Positions 18,569 to 27,500 are shown, numbered from the stretch's first letter. The stretch is 64,000 bases of DNA from Nocardioides speluncae (GCF_003121585.1 NZ_QEOO01000005.1:1-64000); one strand, 5' to 3'. The notes: generated by a model not told the origin, from the letters alone. Program-made: numbers and translations.

Positions 18569-19318
18569 GTGTCCGCCCCGATGGAGCTGCGCGTCATCGG
18601 TCCGTTCCAGGCCCGGCTCAGCGGTCATGTGGTCGCGATGCCGCACAGCGTCAAGCGCGTGGTCGCGATGGTGGCCTTGGTCGGTCCGGTTGCCCGATCG
18701 CACGCGAGCGCGCTGCTGTGGCCCGACGCACCGGCGAGCCGAGGCAACGCGAACCTGCGGGCCGCTCTGTCCCGGCTGGGTCTGGTCGCCGACGAGCTGA
18801 TCCAGATCTCCGGCGAGGTGATGGCCCTGACCGACGACGTCGTCGTCGACCTGGAGGCCGCGCTCAGCTGGATCAACGACGTCATCTACGAGACCAGCCG
18901 GCCCGCGGTCAGCCCGCCGCCGGCCTCGATCGGCCGGCCGCTGCTGCCGGGGTGGGACGAGGTCTGGCTGGAGGAGCCGCGAGAGCGGCTGCAGGTCCTG
19001 CAGGCGCAGGCTCTGGAGACCGCCGCCGAGCGGCTCCTGGCCGCCGGTCACGCGGCCGAGTCGCTTCCGTACGCGCTGTCCGCGGTCGAGCTCCAGCCCT
19101 GGTCCGAGAGCGCCAACCGGCTGATCATCGAGATCTACGCGCGCAGGGGAGACCCCAGCAACGCGCTGCGCCGCTTCCGTCGCTTCCGCCGCGCCCTGGA
19201 GCTCGAGCTCGGCGTACAACCTGGCCCGGACATGATCGCCGCCATCCGCCAGCTCTACCCGTTCGGCAACCCGCTCGTGGAGCCCCGCGTCCCCAGCCCG
19301 ACCCGCCCGCCGACCTAG
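18569..19318 (+). CDS. BTAD-domain (SARP-like) transcriptional regulator
   Basis: A protein of about 249 residues with an N-terminal winged-helix (MELRVIGPFQARLSGH, then SHASALLWPDAPASRGNANLRAALS) and a BTAD helical domain from about residue 120 ending LELELGVQPGPDMIAAI. It is the short SARP form without an ATPase domain. Members activate nearby genes by binding direct repeats upstream of -35 elements. GTG at 18569 was chosen for the GGGAG site seven bases upstream; GTG at 18521 is possible. Neighbouring genes offer no obvious pathway, and the divergent unknown pair is a candidate target. Confidence 0.85.
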   Translation: MSAPMELRVIGPFQARLSGHVVAMPHSVKRVVAMVALVGPVARSHASALLWPDAPASRGNANLRAALSRLGLVADELIQISGEVMALTDDVVVDLEAALSWINDVIYETSRPAVSPPPASIGRPLLPGWDEVWLEEPRERLQVLQAQALETAAERLLAAGHAAESLPYALSAVELQPWSESANRLIIEIYARRGDPSNALRRFRRFRRALELELGVQPGPDMIAAIRQLYPFGNPLVEPRVPSPTRPPT

Positions 19319-19412
19319 ACCCTAGGTTTCGCCATGGTGCGAACGCGTCATCGACAGCCGGGAACGTCAGGCGCATCGTGGATAGGTCCATGTCCGTCAC
19401 CGGAGGTCCGCC

Positions 19413-20348
19413 ATGCGCCGACTCGTCCTCGCCTTCGCTCTTGCATGTGCAGTTGTGTACGCCGTCCCGGCCGCCGCCACCCAGCAGCCGTCCTCGATCC
19501 CGGTTCCCACCGACTTCCAGCCCGAAGGCATCGCCATCGGCACCGGTGACACGTTCTACGTGTCGTCGCTCCGGGGCGGTGACATCTACCGCGGCGACCT
19601 GTCGACCGGCGAAGGCTCGGTCCTCGTGGACGTCTCCGGGCGGTTCGCAGCAGGAATCCGCGTCGACGAGGCGCGGAAACTGCTCTTCGTGGCCGGGGGG
19701 CCGGGGGGCCACGTCTACGTCTACGACACTCGTGACGGCTCCGAGGTCGCGGACATCGCCGTTGGACCCGCCTCCGCGTTCACCAACGACGTCGCGCTGA
19801 CCGGTGACGCGGCGTACTTCACCGACACGTTCGCACCGGCCATCTACAAGCTTCCGTACGGCAAGGGCGACTTCGGGACGCCGTCGACTATCACGGTCAC
19901 CGGACCGGCCGCCTTCAGCGAACCCGGGACCTTCGGCCTCAACGGCATCGACGCCACCAACGACGGCCGGACGCTGATCGTCAACCACACCCACCTCGGC
20001 ATGATCGCGCTGGTCGACCCGACGACCGGCGTCAGCACCGAGATCCCTGTGGGCGGAGACGGACTCGTCCCCGGCACCCTCGACGGGCTCCAGCTCGAGG
20101 GCCGGACGGTGTACGTCGTCCAGAACTTCGCCAACTCGATCGCCGTCGTCGACCTTGCCGCCGACCTGTCGTCCGGCGTCACGGTCAAGACCATCACCAC
20201 GCCGCTGTTCCGGGTGCCGGCCACCGCCGCCCTCCACGGCAGCACCATCGCCGCCATCAACGCCCGCTTCGACCTCGGCTTCCCGCCGCCGTTCGGGCCC
20301 GGCGCCCCTCCGGGAACCGAGTTCGACGTCGTACTCGTGCACAAGTAG
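19413..20348 (+). CDS. Secreted beta-propeller (SMP-30/NHL-like) protein
   Basis: A 311-residue exported protein with a Sec signal peptide (MRRLVLAFALACAVVYAVPAAA, cleavage near residue 22). Repeating strand blocks follow: PTDFQPEGIAIGTGDTFYVS, AAGIRVDEARKLLFVAGG, AFTNDVALTGDAAYFTD, FGLNGIDATNDGRTLIVN. This is the layout of a six-bladed propeller of the SMP-30/gluconolactonase or ScyD-like group. No catalytic residue set could be confirmed. The ATG at 19413 follows GGAGG. It is convergent with vanS downstream. Confidence 0.85.
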   Translation: MRRLVLAFALACAVVYAVPAAATQQPSSIPVPTDFQPEGIAIGTGDTFYVSSLRGGDIYRGDLSTGEGSVLVDVSGRFAAGIRVDEARKLLFVAGGPGGHVYVYDTRDGSEVADIAVGPASAFTNDVALTGDAAYFTDTFAPAIYKLPYGKGDFGTPSTITVTGPAAFSEPGTFGLNGIDATNDGRTLIVNHTHLGMIALVDPTTGVSTEIPVGGDGLVPGTLDGLQLEGRTVYVVQNFANSIAVVDLAADLSSGVTVKTITTPLFRVPATAALHGSTIAAINARFDLGFPPPFGPGAPPGTEFDVVLVHK

Positions 20349-20364
20349 CGCGCCGGCCCAGCGA

Positions 20365-21468
20365 TCAGTCAGGTGGTGCGGCCGGTAGCTGCACGGTGAC
20401 GCGGAGCCCGCCGTCGGGGCGCGGAGTCAGGATGAGGTTGCCGTCGTGCGCCTCGGCGATGCTCTTGACGATCGCCAGCCCGAGGCCGACGCCCGCGTGG
20501 TCGGTGCGGACGCGCTCGCTGCCGCGCTGGAACGGCTCGGCCAGCGTGGCGACCAGCTGCCGGGAGAGCTTCTTGCCGGTGTTCTCGACGGTGAGTACGA
20601 CGGTCGCGGGATGAGCGCTGGTCGTGGTGACCCACACGGTGCCCTGCTCGGGCAGGTTGTGGACGATCGCGTTGTGGACGAGGTTCGTCGCCAGCTGCTG
20701 CAGGAGCGCGTAGGAGCCGACGGTGGGCGTCACCTCGCCGGAGGTCTCGATGGTGAGGTCGCGCTCCTCGGCGAGGGGGAGGAGCGTCTCGGTGGCCTCT
20801 TCCGCGACGAGTGACATGTCGACCAGCTCGCGCGGGAAGGCCCGGCGATCGGCGCGGCTGAGCAGGAGCAGCGCCTCGGTGAGGTCGATCGCGCGGGTGT
20901 TGACGAACTGGAGACGGTCGAGCAGCTCGCCGACGTCGCGCCGCGGATCGTCGCGCGCCACCTCGAGCAGCGTCTGCGTGACCGCCAGTGGCGTGCGCAG
21001 CTCGTGCGAGGCGTTGGCCGCGAACCGCTGCTGCTCGGCGACCTGTGCGTCCAGCCGCGCCAACATGGTGTCGAAGCTGTCGGCCAGCTCGCGGAACTCG
21101 TCGTTGCGACCCTCCAGCCGAATCCGGTGGGACAGCGATCCGTCCGCGGCCATCCGGGTGGCGTCGGTGATCCGGTTCAACGGGGCGAGCATCCGGCCCG
21201 AGAGGATCCAGCCGCCCACGAGTCCGAAGACCAGGAGGAAGCCCAGCGCCGCGGCCGCAACCTTGCCGAAGGTCTGCTGATAGTTGGTGCGGCCCGGTGT
21301 GGCGATCCCACCGATGCCGACCCTGGTGTCCCTGACGATCACGGCGTGAGGGAAGAGCTCCACGAGAACCAGCCACAAGATGAGCAGCACGGCACCCGCG
21401 AGCACCAGGAACCCGGCGTAGCTGAGGGTGAGCTTGAGGCGGACGCTCAGCCCGGGCCGCCTATCCAT
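20365..21468 (-). CDS. vanS: VanS-type sensor histidine kinase
   Basis: A 367-residue membrane sensor kinase, very like the actinobacterial VanS group. Two transmembrane helices (about 14-36 and 69-92) flank a short extracytoplasmic loop. A HAMP domain follows, then the phosphoacceptor His in ASHELRTPLA (about residue 155), the N box in LVHNAIVHN (about 270) and the G boxes DHAGVGLGLAIVKS (about 335). It should sense glycopeptides or their effect and phosphorylate VanR. Its ATG overlaps the vanR stop by eight bases. Confidence 0.88.
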   Translation of the reverse strand: MDRRPGLSVRLKLTLSYAGFLVLAGAVLLILWLVLVELFPHAVIVRDTRVGIGGIATPGRTNYQQTFGKVAAAALGFLLVFGLVGGWILSGRMLAPLNRITDATRMAADGSLSHRIRLEGRNDEFRELADSFDTMLARLDAQVAEQQRFAANASHELRTPLAVTQTLLEVARDDPRRDVGELLDRLQFVNTRAIDLTEALLLLSRADRRAFPRELVDMSLVAEEATETLLPLAEERDLTIETSGEVTPTVGSYALLQQLATNLVHNAIVHNLPEQGTVWVTTTSAHPATVVLTVENTGKKLSRQLVATLAEPFQRGSERVRTDHAGVGLGLAIVKSIAEAHDGNLILTPRPDGGLRVTVQLPAAPPD

Positions 21469-22132
21469 GACTTGGTTCCTCGATGCGGTAGCCGACGCCG
21501 GCCACGGTGGCGATCAGCCAGGGCTCGCCGAGGCGCTTGCGCAGGGCCGAGACTGTGATCCGTACGGCGTTGGTGAACGGGTCGGCGTTCTCGTCCCAGG
21601 CCCGCTCGAGGAGCTCTTCGGCGCTAACCACGCCGCCCTCGGCTGCCACGAGCACCTCGAGGACCGCGAACTGCTTCCTGGTCAGTGCGACGTACCGGCC
21701 GTCGCGGTAGACCTCACGGCGGAACGGGTCGACCCGCAGCCCCGCCAGCTCTCGGACGGGTGGCCTGCTGTGCGCGCGCCTGCGGTCGAGCGCACGCAGC
21801 CGGAGCACCAGCTCCCGGAGCTCGAACGGCTTGGTGAGGTAGTCGTCGGCGCCGAGCTCGAACCCGGATGCCTTGTCGTCGAGCCGGTCGGCCGCGGTCA
21901 GCATCAGGATCGGCATGCCGCTGCCGGAGGCAACGATGCGTTCGGCGATCTCGTCGCCGGAGGGCCCGGGGATGTCGCGGTCGAGTACGGCGATGTCGTA
22001 GGCGTTGACGCTCAGCTGTTCGAGGGCCGTGTCGCCGTCGCTGGCGATGTCGGCTGCGATCGCCTCGAGCCGCAGCCCGTCCCGGATGGCCTCGGCCATA
22101 TAGGGCTCGTCCTCGACGATCAGCACACGCAC
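21461..22132 (-). CDS. vanR: VanR-type OmpR-family response regulator
   Basis: A 223-residue response regulator beginning MRVLIVEDEPYMAEAI. The receiver domain has the phosphoacceptor Asp51 in AVLDRDIPGPSG and Lys in ADDYLTKPFE. The OmpR-type winged-helix domain (about 125-220) ends GVGYRIEEP. It should activate the divergent vanHAX promoter. GTG at 22132 was chosen because it matches the known VanR start and because TAACAT lies seven bases upstream, giving a leaderless transcript; a longer frame opens at 22159. Confidence 0.9.
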   Translation of the reverse strand: MRVLIVEDEPYMAEAIRDGLRLEAIAADIASDGDTALEQLSVNAYDIAVLDRDIPGPSGDEIAERIVASGSGMPILMLTAADRLDDKASGFELGADDYLTKPFELRELVLRLRALDRRRAHSRPPVRELAGLRVDPFRREVYRDGRYVALTRKQFAVLEVLVAAEGGVVSAEELLERAWDENADPFTNAVRITVSALRKRLGEPWLIATVAGVGYRIEEPSHG

Positions 22133-22221
22133 GCCCTGAATGTTACGAGTACGCCGCATATCGCCCGTGTATTGAAATCCGCATACGTGCTGGCAACACG
22201 GCGCTGCCTTGACTGGCGGGC
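22133..22221. promoter_or_regulatory. Divergent vanR/vanH promoter region
   Basis: An 89-base region between vanR and vanH that is more A/T-rich than its surroundings. TAACAT (minus strand, 22140-22145) is the likely vanR -10. The vanH promoter and VanR-binding boxes should also lie here, but I could not delimit them by eye. Confidence 0.55.
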
Positions 22222-23274
22222 ATGTCCTACAGACAACCAGCAGCCGCTGTCGCCGTCAGCGTTCCCGCCGTGACCAGCACGCTGACCGCCCGGGGGAGCG
22301 GGACCGGGACCACGACCGGAATCACGGTGTACGGATGCGAGCAGCACGAGGCCGGCTTGCTCCGAGCGATGGCCCCTCGCCTGGGAGTCAGGCCGACCAT
22401 CACCGAGGCACCGGCGTCCGAAGGCAACGCCGATCTGGCATTCGGGAACCGCTGCATCAGCGTCGGCCACAAGACCGAGATCACCGACGCCACGCTCCGG
22501 GCACTCAGCCGGGCCGGCGTGCAGTACATCTCGAGCCGGAGCATCGGCTACAACCACCTCGACGTGACCTATGCGGAGAGTCTCGGCATCTGTGTCGAGA
22601 ACGTCGCCTACTCGCCCGACAGCGTTGCCGACTACACGCTGATGCTGATGCTGATGTCGCTGCGGAACGCCCCGGCCACCATCCGGCGAACCGACACTCG
22701 TGACTACCGGCTGCACGACACACCGGGACGAGAGCTGCGCGACCTGACCGTCGGGGTCATCGGCACCGGACGCATCGGTACTGCGGTGATCGCGAGGCTG
22801 CGGGGCTTCGGCTGCCGGGTCCTCGCCTACGACAGCCGACGCACGGCCGCCGCGGAGTACCTGCCTCTCGATGAGCTGCTGCGGCTGAGCGACATCGTCA
22901 CGCTCCACGTCCCGCTCACCGCTGACACCCGCCATCTCCTGGACCGGCGGCGCGTCGAGCAGCTCAAGCACGGCGCGTTCATCGTCAACACCGGCCGCGG
23001 GTCGCTTCTCGATACCGAGGCGATCATCTCGGCACTGGAAAGCGGCCGACTGGGTGGCGCTGCATTGGACGTCCTCGAAGGCGAGGAAGGAATCTTCTAC
23101 GCCGACTGCAGCGAGAAAGCCCTCGGAAACGAAACCCTGTCGCGGCTACAAGACATGCCTAACGTGCTGATCAGTCCGCATACCGCCTATTACACAGACC
23201 ACGCATTGAGCGACACCGTTGAAAACTCAATTCTCAATTGTCTGAAATTCGAAAGCAGAAATCATTGTGGATAA
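22222..23274 (+). CDS. vanH: VanH D-lactate dehydrogenase
   Basis: A 350-residue D-2-hydroxyacid dehydrogenase that reduces pyruvate to D-lactate for the VanA ligase. It has RSIGYNHLDVTYAE (about 110), the NAD-binding GVIGTGRIG (about 174-182), NTGRGSLLDTEA, LDVLEGEEGIFYADC and the catalytic-His segment ISPHTAYYTDHAL, all hallmarks of VanH. The first 35 residues are longer than in known VanH proteins, so the true start may be internal, for example a GTG near 22270. It overlaps vanA by eight bases. The last 60 bases are noticeably A/T-rich. Confidence 0.93.
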   Translation: MSYRQPAAAVAVSVPAVTSTLTARGSGTGTTTGITVYGCEQHEAGLLRAMAPRLGVRPTITEAPASEGNADLAFGNRCISVGHKTEITDATLRALSRAGVQYISSRSIGYNHLDVTYAESLGICVENVAYSPDSVADYTLMLMLMSLRNAPATIRRTDTRDYRLHDTPGRELRDLTVGVIGTGRIGTAVIARLRGFGCRVLAYDSRRTAAAEYLPLDELLRLSDIVTLHVPLTADTRHLLDRRRVEQLKHGAFIVNTGRGSLLDTEAIISALESGRLGGAALDVLEGEEGIFYADCSEKALGNETLSRLQDMPNVLISPHTAYYTDHALSDTVENSILNCLKFESRNHCG

Positions 23275-24328
23275 ACTGAAGATCGCCATCATCTTCGGAG
23301 GCGCCTCCGAAGAACACCCCGTCTCCGTCAAGTCCGCGCGGCAGGTCGCCGGCAACCTCGATCCCGACAAGTACGACCCGTACTACGTCGGCATCACCAA
23401 GAGTGGCGCGTGGAGGCTCTGCGACGGCCCAGGGGAGAACTGGGAGAACGGCACGTCGCGTCCCGCCGTACTGTCACCGGACCGGAGTGCGCAGGGCCTG
23501 CTGGTGCTGGGGGAGGGGCGGTACGAAACCGTCGGCGTGGACCTGGTCCTGTCGGTGCTGCACGGAAAGCTCGGCGAGGACGGCGCGATCCAGGGTCTCT
23601 TGGAGCTCTCCGGGATTCCGTACGTCGGCTGCGACATCCAGAGCTCGGCGCTGTGCATGGACAAGTCTCTTGCCTACCTCGTCGCCAGAAACGCCGGCAT
23701 CGCCACGCCGAACTTCTGGATCGTGACCGCGGATGAGCACGTCGATGCGGACCAGCTCACCTATCCCGTCTTCGTCAAGCCGTGTCGCTCGGGATCGTCG
23801 TTCGGCGTCAGCAAGGTCTCGCGAGCCGAAGATCTGCAGGCTGCCGTCGACGTCGCCCGGCAGTACGACGCGAAGGTGCTGATCGAGGAGGCGGTCGTCG
23901 GCAGCGAGGTCGGATGCGCGATCTTGGGCCACGACCTGGACCTGACCACCGGTGAGGTCGACCGGATCGCGCTGTCTCACGGGTTCTTCAAGATCCACCA
24001 GGAGAAGCAGCCCGAGAGCGGCTCCGACAACTCGGTCGCCATCGTGCCCGCCGACATCTCGCCGGAGGCCCGGTCGCTGGTGCTGGAGACGGCCAGAGCC
24101 GTGTACCGCGCCCTGGGATGCGGGGGACTGGCCAGGGTGGACCTGTTCCTCAAGGACGACGGGACGGTCGTGCTCAACGAGGTCAACACGCTGCCCGGCC
24201 TGACGTCGTACAGCCGCTATCCGCGAATGATGGCGGCCGCTGGCGTGCCGCTCTCGGACGTCATCGACCGCATGGTGTCGCTGACCCTGACGGGCAAGGC
24301 TTTGACGGGAGGGGCCGATGCAGTCTGA
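23267..24328 (+). CDS. vanA: VanA-type D-alanine--D-lactate ligase
   Basis: A 353-residue ATP-grasp ligase joining D-Ala and D-Lac, so that peptidoglycan precursors end in D-Ala-D-Lac and no longer bind vancomycin. It has IIFGGASEEHPVSVKSA at the start, the ATP-grasp KPCRSGSSFGVSKV (about 165-178), the omega-loop FFKIHQE whose His is the hallmark of D-lactate ligases (Ddl enzymes have Tyr), and the C-terminal NEVNTLPGLTSYSRYP. GTG at 23267 overlaps the end of vanH, and its end overlaps vanX by 11 bases. Confidence 0.94.
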   Translation: MDKLKIAIIFGGASEEHPVSVKSARQVAGNLDPDKYDPYYVGITKSGAWRLCDGPGENWENGTSRPAVLSPDRSAQGLLVLGEGRYETVGVDLVLSVLHGKLGEDGAIQGLLELSGIPYVGCDIQSSALCMDKSLAYLVARNAGIATPNFWIVTADEHVDADQLTYPVFVKPCRSGSSFGVSKVSRAEDLQAAVDVARQYDAKVLIEEAVVGSEVGCAILGHDLDLTTGEVDRIALSHGFFKIHQEKQPESGSDNSVAIVPADISPEARSLVLETARAVYRALGCGGLARVDLFLKDDGTVVLNEVNTLPGLTSYSRYPRMMAAAGVPLSDVIDRMVSLTLTGKALTGGADAV

Positions 24329-24929
24329 CTTCGTATTCGTGGACGAGCACGTTCCCGGAATCCGGTGGGACGCGAAATATGCGACCTGGGACAACTTCAC
24401 CGGTAAGCCGGTGGACGGATATCTCGCCAATCGAACAGTCGGCACGACGGCATTGTGCGCCGCCCTGGAAAAGGCGAGAGACAAGGCCGAGTCGCTGGGC
24501 TTCGGCCTGCTTCTCTGGGACGGCTATCGCCCCCAGCGCGCCGTGGACTGCTTCCTGCGCTGGTCGGCACAGCCCGAGGACGGCCGGACGAAGCTGCGGC
24601 ACTACCCGAACATCGCGCGGGCCGAGATGTTCGAGCAGGGGTACGTCGCCACGAAGTCGGGCCACAGCCGGGGAAGCACCGTCGACCTGACGCTCTTCGA
24701 CTTGGCGACCGGCGAGCTGGCTCCGATGGGCGGTGACCATGACCTGATGGACCCGATCTCGCACCACGGGGCACCAGGGGTCACCTCGGTCGAAGCCCGG
24801 AACCGGCGCGATCTGTGCTCGATCATGGAGGCCAGCGGCTTCGACCGGTACGACAGTGAGTGGTGGCACTACACGCTGAGGGACGAGCCGTACCCGGACT
24901 CCTACTTCGACTTCCCCATCACCTCGTAG
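24318..24929 (+). CDS. vanX: VanX D-Ala-D-Ala dipeptidase
   Basis: A 203-residue zinc dipeptidase that removes D-Ala-D-Ala so that only D-Ala-D-Lac enters the cell wall. The zinc motif SGHSRGSTVDLTLFD (about 113-127) provides His and Asp, and EWWHYTL (about 183) provides the catalytic Glu and third His ligand. Length and motifs match VanX of Streptomyces. It overlaps vanA upstream, and its 3' end overlaps the convergent WYL regulator gene by 28 bases. Confidence 0.94.
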   Translation: MQSDFVFVDEHVPGIRWDAKYATWDNFTGKPVDGYLANRTVGTTALCAALEKARDKAESLGFGLLLWDGYRPQRAVDCFLRWSAQPEDGRTKLRHYPNIARAEMFEQGYVATKSGHSRGSTVDLTLFDLATGELAPMGGDHDLMDPISHHGAPGVTSVEARNRRDLCSIMEASGFDRYDSEWWHYTLRDEPYPDSYFDFPITS

Positions 24930-25888
24930 CGGGTGGCAATCTCGACGGCGCGCTTGCGGAGGGCGTCGCGCAGCGGCTGCGGGTCCAGCGCCTCCGCGGC
25001 CGTCGCGAGCTGCCACAGGGCCCATACCGCGTGCCGCAGGTCCTGGAAGGTCAGCTCCAGCCGGAGCCAGCCGTCGGGCTCAGCCTCCTCGGACCGCAGG
25101 GCGAGGGCGGTGCCGACCAGCTCTTCCCGCCGGGCCGGGTCCACCCGCGCCACGACGGCGATCTGGTCATCACCGCCCGTGCGGAACCGGGCGCTGCGGT
25201 CCTGCCAGGCCTGGTCCAGATCGACCCGGTCCGGTCGATCGGCGGGCTCGGTGAGGGCCTCGGCGGCCAGGATCCGAGACAGCCGGTAGGTGCGGTCCGC
25301 GCCGGACCTGATGGCCAGCAGATAGCCCTTGTCGCGCACGGTGACCAGGCCGATCGGGTCCACGGTGCGCCACCGCGGATCCTGGTCGGCTGCTGCGTAG
25401 TGGATGCGCAGCTTGCGTCCGGCGAGGACCGCGCGGCGTACCTCGACGAGAACGTGTTCCGGCACGTCCTCAGCGACCAGCCGGCGCGACAGCAGGTCGG
25501 TCTCCGGCTCGACGAGCAGCCGCTCGGCAGCACCGGCCGCGGCGTCCCGATGGCTCTCGGGTAGCGCGTCGACCACCTTGAGCATCGCCGTGGTGAGGGC
25601 CGGGCCGAGGCCGAACGCCTGCGCGCCGGACCGCGCGCCGGCGACGAGCAGGGACAGCGCCTCGTCCTGGTTGAGTCCGGTGAGCTCGGTCCGGAAGCCG
25701 GGCAACAGGGCGAACCCGCCGTGCCGGCCACGCTCGGCGTACACCGGGACGCCGGCGGCCGACAGCGCCTCGATGTCGCGCAGCACGGTGCGCGTGGAGA
25801 CCTCCAGCTCGCTGGCCAGCGCGGATGCGGACATCCGGCCCTGCTGCCGCAGCAGCAGCACGAGCGATACCAGCCGGTCAGCGCGCAT
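24902..25888 (-). CDS. WYL-domain YafY-like transcriptional regulator
   Basis: A 328-residue regulator. It has an N-terminal helix-turn-helix (RLVSLVLLLRQQGRMSASALA, then VSTRTVLRDIEALSAAGVPVYAERGRHGGF) and a WYL domain (about 140-230, with LRIHYAAADQDPRWRTVDPIGLV). A WCX-like C-terminal extension follows. WYL regulators sense small molecules or nucleic acids. ATG at 25888 begins the HTH directly; a few more codons are open upstream. The divergent RidA-type gene is a possible target. Confidence 0.9.
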   Translation of the reverse strand: MRADRLVSLVLLLRQQGRMSASALASELEVSTRTVLRDIEALSAAGVPVYAERGRHGGFALLPGFRTELTGLNQDEALSLLVAGARSGAQAFGLGPALTTAMLKVVDALPESHRDAAAGAAERLLVEPETDLLSRRLVAEDVPEHVLVEVRRAVLAGRKLRIHYAAADQDPRWRTVDPIGLVTVRDKGYLLAIRSGADRTYRLSRILAAEALTEPADRPDRVDLDQAWQDRSARFRTGGDDQIAVVARVDPARREELVGTALALRSEEAEPDGWLRLELTFQDLRHAVWALWQLATAAEALDPQPLRDALRKRAVEIATRYEVMGKSK

Positions 25889-26000
25889 ACGGAAAACGTT
25901 ACAGAAATACACGACACAAGGTGTCGTGATTTGCTGGCAGATTCATCGGTACGGCGTCAACGACGGACGTCGTACTCGCGATGAATCGAACGGAGCTGAT

Positions 26001-26402
26001 GTGGGAATCGAACGCACGACGGTCAACCCGTGGCCGTGGTCGGTGGAGCTGGGCTACAACCAGGGGGAGGTCGTCTCCGGGGAGACCCGGACCTTGTACT
26101 GCGCGGGGCAGACCTCGATGAGCGGCGAGGGGAAGCCCGAGCACGCCGGCGACATGGCGGCCCAGCTGTCACTGAGCCTCGATAACCTGGAGGCCGTTCT
26201 CAGCGAGGCCGGCATGTCCTTGGCGAACCTGGTCCGGCTTAACGTCTACACCACCGACGTCGACCTGCTGTTCCAGCACTACGGCGTGCTGGCGGCGCGG
26301 CTCGGCGCCGCGGGCGTGGCGGCGAGCAGCACGCTGCTCGGAGTGTCGCGGCTGGCGATCCCGGACCTGATGGTCGAGCTCGAGGGCACCGCTGTCGCGT
26401 GA
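26001..26402 (+). CDS. RidA/YjgF family protein
   Basis: A 133-residue RidA-like protein, whose family hydrolyses reactive enamines and imines in the cytoplasm. It shows YCAGQTSMSGEGKPEHAGDM (about 35-54), LDNLEAVLSEAGMSLANLVRLNVYTTD (about 61-87) and the C-terminal IPDLMVELEGTA. The usual catalytic Arg near the C-terminal strand is not obvious (IPDLMVE rather than xRxxVE), so activity may differ. GTG at 26001 follows GGAG. It is divergent from the WYL regulator. Confidence 0.88.
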   Translation: MGIERTTVNPWPWSVELGYNQGEVVSGETRTLYCAGQTSMSGEGKPEHAGDMAAQLSLSLDNLEAVLSEAGMSLANLVRLNVYTTDVDLLFQHYGVLAARLGAAGVAASSTLLGVSRLAIPDLMVELEGTAVA

Positions 26403-26435
26403 CGCGATGCGAGTAGCAGGCAGGTGGGTGATCCG

Positions 26436-26921
26436 GTGCTCAGAATGGTGACGATCGGCGTCTATGGCTTCGATGCCGAATCCTTCGTGGAACGTCTGCG
26501 GCATGCGGACGCCCACCTGCTGCTCGACGTACGCCAGCGCCGTGGCGTGCGCGGACCCGAGTACGCCTGGGCGAACTCGGCTCGCCTGCAGGCGGCGCTC
26601 GCCGAAGCCGGGATCGGCTACGAGCATCACCTCGAGCTCGCGCCGACCACCGAGCTGCGTCAGCTCCAGTACGCCGAGGACGACCGCCAGGGCGTCGGCA
26701 AGCGCTCGCGTCGCGAGCTGGCGCCGGAGTACGCACGACGTTATGTCAACGAGATCCTCGACAGCGCCGACCTCAAGCCGATCGTGGCTGGACTGCCGAA
26801 CCAAGGAACTACAGCGCTGTTCTGTGTCGAGCGCGATCCTGAGGCCTGTCACCGTTCGCTGATCGCCCAGCGGCTGACTGAGGACAATGACGTGTCCGTC
26901 GAGCATCTACGCCCGATGTAG
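26436..26921 (+). CDS. DUF488 family protein
   Basis: A protein of about 161 residues of the DUF488 family. VTIGVYGFDAESFVERLR lies at the start, LLLDVRQRRGVRGPEYAWAN at about 28-47, and the C-terminal TALFCVERDPEACHRSLIAQRL (about 125-146) carries the conserved Cys and His. The family has no proven reaction, although the CxxxxxxCHR pattern suggests a metal or redox site. GTG at 26436 has AGGTGGG seven bases upstream; GTG at 26424 is also possible. Confidence 0.85.
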   Translation: MLRMVTIGVYGFDAESFVERLRHADAHLLLDVRQRRGVRGPEYAWANSARLQAALAEAGIGYEHHLELAPTTELRQLQYAEDDRQGVGKRSRRELAPEYARRYVNEILDSADLKPIVAGLPNQGTTALFCVERDPEACHRSLIAQRLTEDNDVSVEHLRPM

Positions 26922-26950
26922 CAGCAGTGAATCTGACGCAGGTCTTCAAA

Positions 26951-27432
26951 TCACGCCTTAATGCGCAGGACGGTGTGCCGACTCTCGGCGTTGTCTCGTG
27001 CCTCGCTTGCTGCCTCACCGAGCTCCTTGCCCAGGTCGCGCGCGCGTCGGTCGAGGGCGGTTCCGGGGATTCGCCCGAGCGTTCGGCGTCTTCGAGGGCG
27101 GCGGCGAGCAGCCGCCCAGCTAGGTCGTAGCGACGTTCCGGAAGCGACACGGCGAGCTGTCGGTGCGAGCGCCGGTAGTGCTTGGTGGGCCGTCCGGCAC
27201 CGGGGCCGGACCGGCCGGTGCGGCGCTGATAGACGACGTCCAGCAGCCCGGCGGCGGCGAGCGGTTCGAGGTGGAAGGCCGCGGTGGTGCGCAGCAGCTC
27301 CAGGGCGGCGGCCTCGTCGCGGCTCACGGGTTCGGCCTGGCGTACAACGTGGTCGTACAGCCGGCGCCGGGTCGGCTCGTCGAGCACGGAGTCGGCAGAG
27401 ACGCCGGCCTCGGGGTTCTCCACGACCACCAT
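26951..27432 (-). pseudogene. Frameshifted and truncated HTH regulator
   Basis: Residues 1 to about 120 read as an ArsR-like winged-helix regulator (DEPTRRRLYDHVVRQAEPVSRDEAA, GRPTKHYRRSHRQLAVSLPERRYDLAGRLL). Near 27060-27080 the family pattern jumps to another frame, which continues as ALDRRARDLGKELGEAA and stops at 26951. The usual C-terminal cysteine-containing sensor part of about 60 residues is absent. Two lesions, a frameshift and a 3' deletion, make it a pseudogene. It is divergent from the equally damaged DoxX gene, and the operator between them survives. Confidence 0.7.
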
Positions 27433-27449
27433 TCGAAAACCAACCTGTG

Positions 27450-27500
27450 TTGACGGAATAGCCTTCGAAGTTCTAAAATTCGTATATCTTCATTTTAGAA
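27450..27500 (+). promoter_or_regulatory. Promoter with overlapping perfect 9-bp inverted repeat
   Basis: TTGACG (27450-27455) and TAAAAT (27474-27479) are 18 bases apart and form a strong promoter for the DoxX gene. TTCTAAAAT (27471-27479) and ATTTTAGAA (27492-27500) are perfect inverted repeats 12 bases apart covering the -10. This is a classic repressor site, probably for the divergent HTH regulator. Confidence 0.7.

Noticed and set aside
20365..24929. The van genes as the self-resistance part of a glycopeptide biosynthesis cluster.
   Set aside because: No peptide synthetase, P450 cross-linking or glycosyltransferase genes are nearby.
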